From Paulinella micropora (taxonomy: Eukaryota > Cercozoa > Imbricatea > Euglyphida): 64,000 bases of DNA. Both the position numbers and the translations under genes were made by a program. Where the stretch lies: assembly GCA_009731375.1 (NCBI GenBank), contig BJOX01000144.1:729827-793826 (forward strand). The letters run 5' to 3'. The notes beneath the pieces are model-generated. The model did not search any database and was not told where the DNA came from. It saw nothing but the letters and a program-made list of their open reading frames with translations. Numbering within the stretch: position 1 is the first letter of the stretch; each line of letters starts with the position of its first letter. Positions 54,505 through 64,000 of this stretch are shown here, piece after piece.

Positions 54505-56205
54505 CCCAGACACTGCTGTTCATACTGCAACCATTGACTATCAGCCAAAACACATGAGAACAAAAAAGCAACGAAAGAAATACACATTCCCAGTATATTT
54601 CCATCCAAAAATATCTAAAAATGAACGATAAATACCAAGTTTTTTATAAATAAGTCAACAATATCGCAACTTCAAATATGTATGATTTTTTCATAGTAAT
54701 GAGGAAAATTTTCCATACACCGTAAATGATGTTTTTTAGCGACTCTATTGTTACAGTGACGCAATATTTAATAATAAAGATATATATCTAACAAAATTAA
54801 AAATGAAGAATACCTAACGTAGAAAGACTACGTACTCTAGATCTCCAACCCAATTATAACTGAGAAACATGAATACAGATTAATGCAATTATGTACAGAT
54901 TGCGCTTGCATAGTTTTTATAACTTCAAGAAACAATGATATTTAGGTAACTACTAATAACTTTATTTTCTTCAGACAAAAAGAAACATTTTCGTAAAATG
55001 ATCTTTTGAAACTTATGAATCGTGCATGTTCTACCACTAATATAAGATTTCGCTTACTCTGCAACATTTCCTACGATAACAACAACACATCTAGTATAAC
55101 TTGCACAAACTATAATATCGACAACATATTGATATATACTAGTCATTATTCTTTTTTGTTTAGAAAGAAGCTGATGTAAAGAATATAAAAATACATGAAA
55201 ATTAATATATTTTAAAGTAACTAAATATTTTTTGCTGAAAATTTATCTTTTATATACCTTAAATTTTTTTAGAATGTTTAGCATTTATTTACGTTTCAAA
55301 CTAAATTATTCAATTAATTTTGAAGTTAAAGAGATATTCCTTTTATTATTTGTTTTTATTTTTTCTAAATATTATTCTTACTTCTGTTTCTTTTATAGAA
55401 TTTAATATTAGTTTTGAACTTAGTTTTGTTTTTTCTTAAATTATCTTTAATGGAACTAGCGAGAAGTAAGTAAATGTGTAAGAAAGTACATATATAAAAT
55501 GAAATAATTTTTTCGATCAAAGAGAATTGATTAGTAAATTTAGAAAATTTAACATATCACTTAAAATTTTTTCTATGTATTTTACTATTTCTGCATGTTA
55601 TAAACTGAACTGTTCTCTTACTTTTTGATTCAATCAAATAGATTTTTAGTTTGCTATGTATCTTTATTCTGGCTGTTCGCTGAATTTAATTCTAGTTTTA
55701 CTTTCTTTCATAGAAGTTAATATTAAACTTGAACTAGTTCTGTTTACTATTAAATTATCTTTTATTAAGTTTCCGAAAAATATTTAAGTATCAAAGGATA
55801 GTTAGAATCACACAACTAGATATTTGCTAATTTGATATATAACATCCTCAGATTTCTTATAGGTTCTTACTTACACATGATCACTGCACTCTCAGGTATC
55901 AGAGCTTATTGCATTTTATTGTATTGCATTGCATTATTAGATAATATTCAGTTACAATCTATTAAATTACATCGCATTACATTACATTTAAGTAAATAAA
56001 TTAACTTACATTAAATTACATTAGATTACATTAGATTGCATTGCATGTATGTATGTATGTGTATGTATGTATGTATCTATCTATGTATGCATGTATGTAT
56101 GTATGTATGTATGTATGCATGTATGTATGTATGTTTGTATGTATGTATGTATATATATATGTATTTATGTATGTATTCATGTATGCATGCATATATGTAT
56201 ATATG

Positions 56206-56286
<81 letters not shown>

Positions 56287-56341
56287 ATGTATGTATGTAT
56301 GTATGCATGCATGCATGCACGCATGCATGTATGTATGCATG
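54505..56341. other. AT-rich inter-element DNA and (TATG)/(TA)n microsatellite
   Basis: 54505-56030 is AT-rich with stops in all frames, and I see no gene or RNA. 56036-56341 is (TATG)n, then ~65 bp of (TA)n, then (CATG)n, ending directly at the second Polinton terminus. Confidence 0.85.
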
Positions 56342-56500
56342 AGTAGTATAGGGGGCCACTTCGGCACACTTTTTCAGTGCAGTTTCTCTACAGAAACCAC
56401 ACTAAGAGCCGTTATTCGTTATTTACTCTACCTGTTTATAACAAATACAGACAGACAAAAGAAAGAAAAACTGCTACCTTTAAATAATTATTATTTAAAG
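56342..56500 (+). repeat. Left Polinton terminal repeat (element 2)
   Basis: AGTAGTATAGGGGGCCACTT and about 150 bp in total match 33107-33260 in direct orientation, ending with TTTAAATAATTATTAT. The two then diverge completely (here toward an AP2-like gene). Confidence 0.85.
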
Positions 56501-56513
56501 AAATAAAATAAAT

Positions 56514-56530
56514 ACACATATAGGACGACA
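56514..56530 (+). promoter_or_regulatory. TATATAG-type promoter candidate
   Basis: ACACATATAGGACGACA lies 35 bp before the AP2-like gene ATG. Similar CTTATATATAGGGGCAC (57089) and CTCTATATAGACCAATG (61231) precede the polymerase and exonuclease-like genes. Promoter function is inferred from position and the repeated core only. Confidence 0.35.
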
Positions 56531-56554
56531 AACGAAGACACTCAGAGATTTAGA

Positions 56555-57028
56555 ATGTCCAGAGGTTGTGTTATGGTAAAGAATAACGAAAAGAGACCAA
56601 TTGTAAAAGTTCAATGGAGAGAAGGAGGAAAGGTTATGTGTAAGAGTTTCTGTATCGGAAAGAAAAAATCAAAAGAGCAAGCACTGGAAGAAGCAAAGAA
56701 ATATCACGAGGAAAATATAATACCTAAATACGAGGAATGGAAAATTAATTACGATAAAGAAACAAGAATAATCCAAAAAGAAAAGAAAAAAATTTGGAAG
56801 CATAAAGATTTTAAGTGTGGATGTGGTGCTGAAATACATAATGGAAACAAAACGCGACATATGAAGTCTCAGAAACATATTTCAGCAGAAAAAGAAAAAC
56901 CTCCAGTTCCTCCAAGGCCAAGCAAAGAGTATATGGAGAGAATAAAGAAAGATGACGATGATAGATGTAATATGTGTGGATACATGGAACATAACTGCCA
57001 CTGCGGTTGCGGGTATGGTAAGTATTGA
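56555..57028 (+). CDS. AP2-like / C2H2 zinc-binding protein, 157 aa
   Basis: ATG at 56555 (MSRGCVMVKNNEKRPIVKVQ). Residues 1-50 (VQWREGGKVMCKSFCIGKKK then EEAKKYHEE) resemble the three-strand-plus-helix AP2/integrase-type DNA-binding fold. A basic helix follows. Then CGCGAEIHNGNKTRHMKSQK, a viral-style C2H2 finger (about residues 88-110), a Pro-rich linker, and a second Cys/His cluster CNMCGYMEHNCHCGCG. It is the first gene inside the terminus and reads inward. It may bind element DNA; regulation or replication are both possible. Complete, no breaks. Confidence 0.65.
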   Translation: MSRGCVMVKNNEKRPIVKVQWREGGKVMCKSFCIGKKKSKEQALEEAKKYHEENIIPKYEEWKINYDKETRIIQKEKKKIWKHKDFKCGCGAEIHNGNKTRHMKSQKHISAEKEKPPVPPRPSKEYMERIKKDDDDRCNMCGYMEHNCHCGCGYGKY

Positions 57029-57088
57029 TAATCAAAAAGGTTTCTCTGAGGAAACCACTGAATTTCCATTTAAAGACAAGGAGGGTCC

Positions 57089-57105
57089 TTATATATAGGG
57101 GCACA
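57089..57105 (+). promoter_or_regulatory. TATATAG-type promoter candidate before polymerase
   Basis: CTTATATATAGGGGCAC lies about 97 bp upstream of the polymerase ATG. The leader between them has CGAGG repeats (ACACGAGGCCACGAGGGGAC). Confidence 0.35.
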
Positions 57106-57193
57106 CACGAGGCCACGAGGGGACGACCGATTGAGGCAGACAAATATTTTAATTTTATAAAATTATATTTTCCTTGATATACTATTATCAAAC

Positions 57194-60100
57194 ATGGAGA
57201 CACACACGTATAACGGCAAGGTCTACAGGTTGGATAGATTAAGGGAATATAAGATAAATTACGAAATCAAGTCCGTCAGGGGTCGAAATGTGCTATATAT
57301 CAAACCGAAGGTAAGGGGGTATAAAATTGATACACCGACAGCCCAAAACTACTTGAACCAAGTAAGAGGTGCGGTGTATTTTGAACACCATGCTATACCA
57401 ATAGCACCACCTTTACCTACGATTGAAGAGAAAAAAGAGATGAAAGAAAATTACAGAGACTTGTTGCGGTATGGTAATTATGATATCATAAGGGACGACA
57501 GCAAGGAACACGAACTAGGAATAAATGAAAGCCGATATGCGGTAAGGATTAACGGCAACTTCCGATCATTCACAATGCGCGATGTGATAAGATTTATTGA
57601 GATTGTGTTGAACGACTTTGTAAAACGACAAGCACCCGAAGATAAGGTTAGCCTAGGTATTGAGTTTGTGGATTACTATGGAAAAGTATCAACAGGCTTA
57701 CACAAAGTTAATCAAATCTCGGTTGAAAAGGTTTTAGAAAGATTGTCAGCAATATTTCAAAGCAACGAAAGTCTTTACATGGATGAAAACGGAATAAACT
57801 TTTATAAATTAAAATTTGTGTTGAAATCTGTTAAAATGCCGACGGGCGGAACAAGGCTACAGGTTTTGAACAAATTTGATATCTACAGAAAGCAAGGAGT
57901 AATCTGTATTACTAACAGCGATAACTTATGCTTAGCACGAGCAATCGTTGTAGTGAAAGCAAAAATTGAAAAACACAAAAAATACAAGACGATACTAATG
58001 GGAAAAAGAAAGATACAGCAGGAAATGGCCGAGGCTTTACACGATGAAGCAAAGGTCATTAAGGATGTGTGTGGGATATCAGAAATTAATACATTTGCTA
58101 ATCACATTAAATACAATCTGGTTATTGTTGAATTTCCTGACAAAATCATTTATAAAACAGAACTACTTGATGCGAACGGAGAACGGCTGACTAAACTTTA
58201 CATTCTAAAGACTGAAGGACATTACGATGCCATAACTAACATGAAGTCTATGCTAGGAAAAAAGAATTTCTGTGAGTTATGTCTAAGAGGGTATAAGGAA
58301 GGACCTGCCTGTGAAGCCAAATGTAGTATCTGTGAAACCAACGGATGTAAGGGAATAAATGACAAGAGCCAGTGGAAAGAATGTGAGAAGTGTAATAGAA
58401 AGTTTCCAAACACTGAATGCTTTAATAATCACATGACGACAAACTGCGATGTTAAAGCGAAATGTAAATCGTGCGGTCTTAATTACAGAAAGAAGGATGA
58501 GCACAAATGCGGATATGCGAAATGCCGAAATTGCAAACTAGTGAAACCGCTTGAGCACCAATGTGAAATAGTCCAAAAAGAAATCTTACCGCCGTCAGAG
58601 CAATACATATTCTTTGACTTTGAAGCGACACAGGACACAGGCGAGCACATTGTTAATCATGCGGAAAGCCAGTATTACGATGCAAAGGAACCGCCTATTA
58701 TACATAAGAACATTCAAGATTTCTGTAATTGGGCTTTTGACACTAAACACAGCGGATTTACATTTATCGCGCACAATGCCCGCGGTTATGATTGTCAGTT
58801 TATTCTTAAGTGGTTGGTTGATAATGGACAAACTCCATTTGTAATCTATGAAGGTGGTAAGATTATGATGATGACACTTAAGAAGTATCGGTTTATAGAC
58901 AGCCTAAGTTTTCTTACGATGCCATTGTCAGACTTTCCAAAGACATTCGGACTTACGGAACTTAAGAAAGGTTTCTTCCCGCACTTCTTCAATACGGCAA
59001 AAAATAGAAACTATGTCGGTGTAAATCCACATAAGAAACATTACGGCTACGACACGATGCGAGGAGATAAACGAAAAGAATTTCTTGAATGGTATGACGA
59101 ACAAGTGAAAGCACATAACCACTTTGATATGGCGAAGGAAATCGCTGAGTATTGTCATTCAGATGTTGATATACTGAGAAAGGGTTGTATAGATTTTAGA
59201 AACCAGTTTCTAGAGTTTGGTATTGACCCTTTTCAATATACAACTATTGCGAGTTGTGTTATGGCTTTGTATCGTGCTAAGTTTATGCCAGAGAATTCAA
59301 TTGCGATATTGAAAGCGGAAAAGCAAAACAGGATGACTTCTAGGGCTTGTGTAGAATGGTTAGCATACAGAAGCAGGTTAGATAAAACTGATATTAAACA
59401 CGCATTCAACGGAGGTGAAAAAATGTTTCAACTCGGGCAATCTTGTGTGTATGTAGATGGATGGGATGAGAAAAAAAAACCGCTTATGAGTTTTACGGGT
59501 GTCATTGGCACGGATGTGATAAGTGTTGGAATAGCAATGCTTTGAATGTGAAGAAGAATAAGACAATGGGCGAACTATACAAGGAAACAATGAGAAGAGA
59601 AAAACAACTTAGCGAACAAGCGAAAGTAATAAGTATCTGGGAGTGCGAATGGAGCCTGATGAAAACCAGTGAAAGACTGGCAGAGGATACAAACGAACGA
59701 ATTACTGAACAAGAAGGACTAAACCCACGAAAGGCAATGTTTGGAGGTAGAGTGAATGCTTTGAAATTATATTGGAAATCACGACATGATAATGAGTATG
59801 CGAAATATATTGACATATGCTCACTTTATCCGACCGTGATGTATTACGACCTTTATCCAAGCGGACACCATATAATTATTAGACCAAACAATGAGGAGGA
59901 AAGAAAAAGTATGGAAAATAAAATTATAAACAGAGAATATTTCGGAGTGGCTAAGGTTAAGATGCTACCACCTAGAGGCTTACTACACCCAGTCTTACCG
60001 AAGGCGGACAGAGTTAAGATGATGTATTACTTATGCGATAAGTGCGGAATGACTGAGCAACATGGAGAATGTAAGCACACTGATAAAGAACGAGCAATAA

Positions 60101-61218
60101 CTGGTACATGGGCAACTCCAGAAATTTATAAGGCCTTAGACAAAGGGTATAAGTTGATAAAAGTATATGAAGTATGGCACTGGAAAGAACAAAGCAGTAG
60201 CTTATTCAAAGAATACATAAAGACATTCTTGAAAGTAAAACAAGAGTCCAGCGGATATCCCGCGGGATGTAATACGGAAGCAGAAAAACAAAATTACATA
60301 AACAGCATGGAAGTTAAAATGGGAGTTAAGATGGATGAAAGCAAAATATTTAAAAACGAAGGACGGCGAGCAGTGGCTAAGTTGTGCTTGAACTCTTTAT
60401 GGGGCAAGTTTGGACAGAAACAAAATAAAACACAAAATAAAATGATAAAGGATAAAGATACCTTATACAAACTATCGAACGATAAATCAGTGGATAATAT
60501 AAATATTAACATAATTAACGATCAAATTGTAGAAGCAAGTTATGATTTAAAACAGGATGCGGTGAGCGACCCGATTAAAACAAATATTGTGGTTGCTTTA
60601 TTTACTACATGCCACGCGAGAATGAGACTTTACAACATGATGGACAGATTAGGTAATAGGATATTGTATCATGACACAGACAGTGTAATATACACGACTA
60701 ACAAAGAAACTAATGAGGCAGATGTAGAGACAGGCGATTTACTGGGAGATTGGACTAATGAATTAAAAGGAGCGAAAATAAAAACCTTTGTTGGAGGTGG
60801 TCCGAAGTGTTATGGATACTTATTAGATAATGGTAAAGCCAGTATGAAAGTAAAAGGATTTAGTATGAACTATGAAACAAAAAAAGCATCGAATTTACCG
60901 AATATGTTAAGTGTAATAAGTTGTGGGCTAGGTATTACGAACACTGAATTATTTGAGAATGGTAAAAATGAACTGGCTGAACTGTTGGAGACTGATGAAG
61001 AATTACGGATTGCAAAGCGAATTGAGAAATCTGGAAAAGTAGTTATAGTAGAAAACAACAAGATAACGCGAGACAAACAAAAGAAAAAAATAACGAGTGA
61101 ATACTTAGAAAAGATATTTAGTTTTACANNNNNNNNNNGAATTGTAGAGAATGCGATTGAAACTAGACCTTTTGGATTTAAAAAAATAAAATATCAAATA
61201 ATTAATTTTTTTCCATAA
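57194..61218 (+). CDS. polB: Protein-primed family B DNA polymerase (frameshifted)
   Basis: ATG at 57194; about 1341 residues. A Cys-rich region (~355-460) has CELC, CSIC, CEKC, CKSCG and CRNC pairs. Exonuclease motifs: FFDFEAT (Asp 475, Glu 477), HNARGYDCQF (Asp ~533), YCHSDVDILR (Asp ~657/659). Polymerase motifs: DICSLYPTVMYYD (Asp ~874), KLCLNSLWGKFG (~1063), HDTDSV (Asp ~1161/1163). The layout is that of Polinton and adenovirus-like polymerases that use a protein primer. At 59471-59479 nine A's end the first frame (stop 59545), and coding resumes in the -1 frame with a conserved-looking GCHWHGCDKC. That is a base loss or a -1 slip at A AAA AAA. A 10-N gap at 61129-61138 makes the C-terminus uncertain. 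Confidence 0.9.
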
Positions 61219-61230
61219 AATTTTTTACCA

Positions 61231-61247
61231 CTCTATATAGACCAATG
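61231..61247 (+). promoter_or_regulatory. TATATAG-type promoter candidate before exonuclease-like genes
   Basis: CTCTATATAGACCAATG sits just past the polymerase stop and ahead of the broken exonuclease-like gene. Confidence 0.3.
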
Positions 61248-61281
61248 ACCACCCTCACCAGACTATCTGAAATTTGGATGA

Positions 61282-61530
61282 CTTTCAATTGAGAAGAATA
61301 AGGAATTCTTTTCAGTAAGAGATGTTCAACAAATGATTGACGAAGAAATTAAGGCAATTGAAAAAAGTAGAGAAGGCTAGCCAAATGATACTTTTCCATT
61401 TGGTAAATATAAAGGTAAGAAAATTCAAGATGTAGCGGTTATTGATAAGCCATACCTAGAATGGGTTATGAAACAGCCGTGGTTTGATAAATTTACAGAC
61501 ATTAAAAGTGAAGTAAAAAAATATATTTGA
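61282..61530 (+). pseudogene. Exonuclease-X-C-terminal-like gene, broken copy
   Basis: An open frame without a good start reads KNKEFFSVRDVQQMIDEEIK and a Lys/Glu helix, hits TAG at 61378, then continues in frame with FPFGKYKGKKIQDVAVIDKP and YLEWVMKQPWF to a TGA at 61530. The FGKYKG..DV..IDKPYLEW core is the exodeoxyribonuclease X C-terminal-type small domain often seen in large DNA viruses. The catalytic DEDD exonuclease domain itself is absent. The intact paralogue follows at 61653. Confidence 0.65.
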
Positions 61531-61652
61531 TATTTTTGTTCTGACTTCGTCATCACAAAACATCGTTTTCTTTTAATTATTTTTTCTTTAAATTTTTTCG
61601 ATGTTTTAGAATAAGCGAGAGTGCGTAGCACGAAGCGCAATTCTAAAATATC

Positions 61653-62144
61653 ATGACTGACCTGTCAACCAAACATGACTACTTAAATGAAATTGACAAA
61701 TGGAACCTTGATGTTTCTATTAAAAAGCCCACGATTAAATGGACTAAGCCTGACATTGTTTCTTTCTATGAGCAATATAAACCACGTGATGACAATGTGA
61801 AAGTAGTTATACCTTTAGAAAACGTGTTGGTTGAAGAGCCGAGCACTCCTTTTAAGGCGACTGATTTAAAAGAGACTGGAATTACCGAAATAAATGCTAA
61901 TGTTGGCGAAGAAATAGCGAATGCTACATGTACAGAAGAAGGATGTATATTAGAGAAAGATGTTGTTCTTCAATATGGAAAATATGCACACAAAAACATT
62001 GAAGATGTAGCCAAAATTGATAAACCATACCTTGAATGGTTAGTTCAACAGCAGTGGTGCCAAAATGTGGATGCAATAAAAAAATTATTTAAATCATTGA
62101 TATTTTATTCAATTAATTTTTTTTGCTTTATTCGTCTTCTATGA
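61653..62144 (+). CDS. Exonuclease-X-C-terminal-like protein, 163 aa
   Basis: ATG at 61653 (MTDLSTKHDYLNEIDKWNLD). The N part (~1-105) is unknown, with IKWTKPDIVSFYEQYKPRDD and a Cys pair. Residues ~108-145 hold VLQYGKYAHKNIEDVAKIDK then PYLEWLVQQQWC, the same small domain as the preceding broken gene. A hydrophobic end (FYSINFFCFIRLL) is probably read-through beyond a short natural C-terminus. It converges on, and overlaps by 17 bp, the next gene. Its role (DNA processing or protein contact) is inferred from the domain only. Confidence 0.6.
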   Translation: MTDLSTKHDYLNEIDKWNLDVSIKKPTIKWTKPDIVSFYEQYKPRDDNVKVVIPLENVLVEEPSTPFKATDLKETGITEINANVGEEIANATCTEEGCILEKDVVLQYGKYAHKNIEDVAKIDKPYLEWLVQQQWCQNVDAIKKLFKSLIFYSINFFCFIRLL

Positions 62145-63372
62145 AGTTAGCGATAACATTAACATTTGAACCATTATTAGCAGTAGCAACGGATTTTTGT
62201 GTAAAAGTCAATACATCACTAGGAGACAGATATATATCATAATTTCTAATATTTATTTGTTGAGTTGATTGAGAATTTACATATAGTTTAAAAATTGTTG
62301 TTCCGTTGGCAACGGCACTCGCCTTTGTATCAGTATCCACAATTGAATACTTAGTATCAACATCTGCAAAACCCGCTCCAGTTAGTGTTCCATTCAATAC
62401 CATTCTTACTACACACGCCTTACTATCTTCATTTGTAATACTTATCAAAGTGGGATAAACATTTGAATAATTTGTTAAATTAGCACCGCCCGCATCAAAT
62501 GTTGCTTTATTCCTGATACTAATAATAGGGCTTTCAGTTGTGTTTGCTGCTTTACTTCCTTCCACTTCGTTTGTTATACTTGTGTTTATTGTATTACTTC
62601 CTTCAATAAATAATCCAACACTTGCTGTTTTAAGAGTTTGAATTCCGATAGCAGCATCATTCCTCATTAGTGCGGTAAATGGTAAAGTAGTGTTTCTTAG
62701 ACTTACACCTGTGTTGACATTCGCATACTTAATAGTATGGACTAATTGAAATTCTCCTGTCGTAGGATTTTCAATAAAAAACCTTATAGCACCAAAGCCT
62801 AAATATTGAAATTGAATTTGGAATACATTTCCTTTACTCCAATTAATAACAGGCATATCTTTTGTTCCATTACACGGGTCGTCCCAGATTGCTTGTTGAA
62901 TATAAGTTGTTACCCCTCCTTTGGCATGTAGAATACTCATCCCGACATTAGTTTTATAAAAATAAAAACCATTTGAAAAATCACTTTCACCAATTCCTAC
63001 ACACGAATAATAGGATTTTGTGTCATCAGTTGTCCATATAGCAGTGAAGCGACCAACAACACCCATACCCGTCCGATATTTTATTCTTCTTTTACTTGTT
63101 AGGATAGCGGTTGAAGTATTGTTTGCTTGAGTTGCTAACTCTGCCATATTACTATTGAAAGAAACACTCGCATTTGTCTGAGTTAATGACCATATTCGTG
63201 TATTAATAGTGTATGGAAAAATTTCCTCAACAACTGGAGTAAGTTGGCTTGTTAGTGCTTCACCGAAAGCGGTTTTCATACTATTGGTTTCAATATTGCC
63301 ATCATATCCAACTTTTACATTTATAAAGTCTCCGTCTGGATTTTGTGCTATTAAATTTCGTTGGTGGCTCAT
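62128..63372 (-). CDS. Putative virion surface or spike protein, 414 aa
   Basis: ATG at 63372 (MSHQRNLIAQNPDGDFINVK). It is β-rich and rich in Asn/Thr, with a jelly-roll-like central region: NTRIWSLTQTNASVSFNSNM, RTGMGVVGRFTAIW, SCVGIGESDFSNGFYFYKTN and YLGFGAIRFFIENPTTGEFQ. The C-terminal third (SNVYPTLISITNEDSKACVV, DIYLSPSDVLTFTQKS) looks like a second β-domain. No signal peptide, membrane segment or coiled coil. Lying next to the capsid gene on the same strand, it is probably a structural protein exposed on the particle. No named family is certain. Confidence 0.6.
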   Translation of the reverse strand: MSHQRNLIAQNPDGDFINVKVGYDGNIETNSMKTAFGEALTSQLTPVVEEIFPYTINTRIWSLTQTNASVSFNSNMAELATQANNTSTAILTSKRRIKYRTGMGVVGRFTAIWTTDDTKSYYSCVGIGESDFSNGFYFYKTNVGMSILHAKGGVTTYIQQAIWDDPCNGTKDMPVINWSKGNVFQIQFQYLGFGAIRFFIENPTTGEFQLVHTIKYANVNTGVSLRNTTLPFTALMRNDAAIGIQTLKTASVGLFIEGSNTINTSITNEVEGSKAANTTESPIISIRNKATFDAGGANLTNYSNVYPTLISITNEDSKACVVRMVLNGTLTGAGFADVDTKYSIVDTDTKASAVANGTTIFKLYVNSQSTQQINIRNYDIYLSPSDVLTFTQKSVATANNGSNVNVIANFIEDE

Positions 63373-63422
63373 TGTTATATATTATTAAAAAAAAATTAAC
63401 TAACAAAATTAATAATTACTTC

Positions 63423-64000
63423 TTACGACATTAGTATTTCAATTCCCTTAACAAGCACACTTTGTTGAAGAATGGCGAATGTGTAATGGTTGAGATTGTT
63501 TCCTGTGGTAGTTGAAACGAACTCATATCGTCTCTCAGTGTCAAGGCTCAGACCGCTTACCTCATAGCCGTCGGTATCCTTATCGCACAGCGGGCGGTTA
63601 TTATCAAAGGAATCAACATGAAACCAGTTGTAGTGATACACATTTGAATTCAAAATGGCACTCCCCTTTAATTTATTTTTCAAGAGCATATAATCCTCAT
63701 TTTTCAAAGTATCAACATCAAATTGTTGAAGACGAGTTCCGTCAAGGGTTGTGTAGTATGTCTTAATTTTCTTTGAAGCAGTATTTGGGTAGGCAACACA
63801 TCAGTTCTGTTATCATTATCAAAAGCAGTGTAAGAAGTCTCAGTATTGTTGAAAGCGGAAGTATAAATACGACGAATTCTTTCACCCTGTGAGCGGTTCA
63901 TCTTTATAACGAAATTTTGCTGTGCTGTTTGAAGATTTTGTTTCCAAGCAATGGGATATTCAATCTGAAAAGGAAATCCTTCACCAGCGATCTTCTGTTG
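63423..64000 (-). CDS. Major capsid protein, C-terminal part (probable; frameshifted, partial)
   Basis: Open from the window edge on minus: GEGFPFQIEYPIAWKQNLQT, GERIRRIYTSAFNNTETSYT and FDNDNRTDV. Near 63795 the frame changes, and coding goes on with IKTYYTTLDGTRLQQFDVDT, YMLLKNKLKGSAI, YHYNWFHVDSFDNN and YTFAILQQSVLVKGIEILMS, stopping at 63423. The order of (K/R)IY, YYT.LD...LQ, DYMLLK..LKGS and YNWFHVDSF is what I associate with polinton-like double-jelly-roll capsid proteins. The N-terminal half is outside the window. The single frameshift may be decay or an assembly error. Confidence 0.6.

Larger units (their letters stand above)
56342..64000. mobile_element. Polinton/Maverick-type element 2 (left part, runs off window)
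   Basis: Begins AGTAGTATAGGG at 56342 after a (CATG)n tract. Gene order inward: AP2-like/C2H2 (+), protein-primed polymerase (+), two exonuclease-X-C-like genes (+), surface protein (-), capsid protein (-). Polymerase plus double-jelly-roll capsid in a terminal-repeat element is the Polinton/polinton-like-virus hallmark. The right end, and any integrase, ATPase or protease, lie outside. The polymerase, first exonuclease-like and capsid genes are broken. Confidence 0.85.

Noticed and set aside
59545-59560. Two separate polymerase genes
   Set aside because: Exonuclease motifs are in the first frame and polymerase motifs in the second, and the overlap sequence reads as one continuous protein after a single shift at the A9 run.

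Overview
This is a repeat-dominated eukaryotic nuclear scaffold. Evidence for a nuclear genome: spliceosomal introns with GT..AG ends, tRNA-derived SINEs, kilobases of tri-, tetra- and pentanucleotide microsatellites, and scaffold gaps (many of exactly 10 N). I cannot place the organism. There are no bacterial operons, rRNA genes or CRISPR arrays.

Positions 1-33106 hold almost no intact genes. They are a mosaic of (TATC)n, (TATG)n, (CTA)n, (CAA/CAG)n, (TAG)n and (ACTAT)n tracts. Short unique spacers recur between the tracts and make several families of higher-order repeats. Interspersed are four copies of a two-hairpin foldback repeat, several copies of a ~0.5 kb dispersed repeat that ends in (TATC)n, two full tRNA-type SINEs in opposite orientation, and a few short exon-like islands that may be remains of one or more host genes.

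Positions 33107-64000 are virus-like and transposon DNA. Two Maverick/Polinton-type elements share termini beginning AGTAGTATAGGG. The first (33107-54504) is a chimera. Its left part carries broken coiled-coil, spliced acidic, integrase and fibre genes. Its right part carries a related integrase-fibre module in inverted order, plus a spliced Pro/Ala-rich gene, a two-TM protein and another coiled-coil gene. The second (56342 to beyond the window) carries an AP2-like/C2H2 protein, a protein-primed family B DNA polymerase, two exonuclease-X-C-like proteins, a putative virion surface protein and the C-terminal part of a probable double-jelly-roll major capsid protein. Most of these genes have frameshifts or stops, several of them at poly-A runs, so both are probably decaying endogenous copies, though some breaks may be assembly errors.

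In the middle of the first Polinton, cutting its left fibre gene, sit two abutting DNA transposons with 14-bp inverted termini CATATGTAGGTTCT. The larger (38510-45454) has two convergent, intron-containing genes. One encodes a ~906-residue transposase whose motif order resembles the RAG1/Transib superfamily. The other is an unknown nuclear-localised protein. The smaller (45455-47089) looks non-autonomous. The two meet end-to-end with no spacer, much like a signal joint. The flanks of the pair are different Polinton sequences in opposite orientation, so the pair probably sits at, and may have caused, the rearrangement that made the chimeric Polinton.
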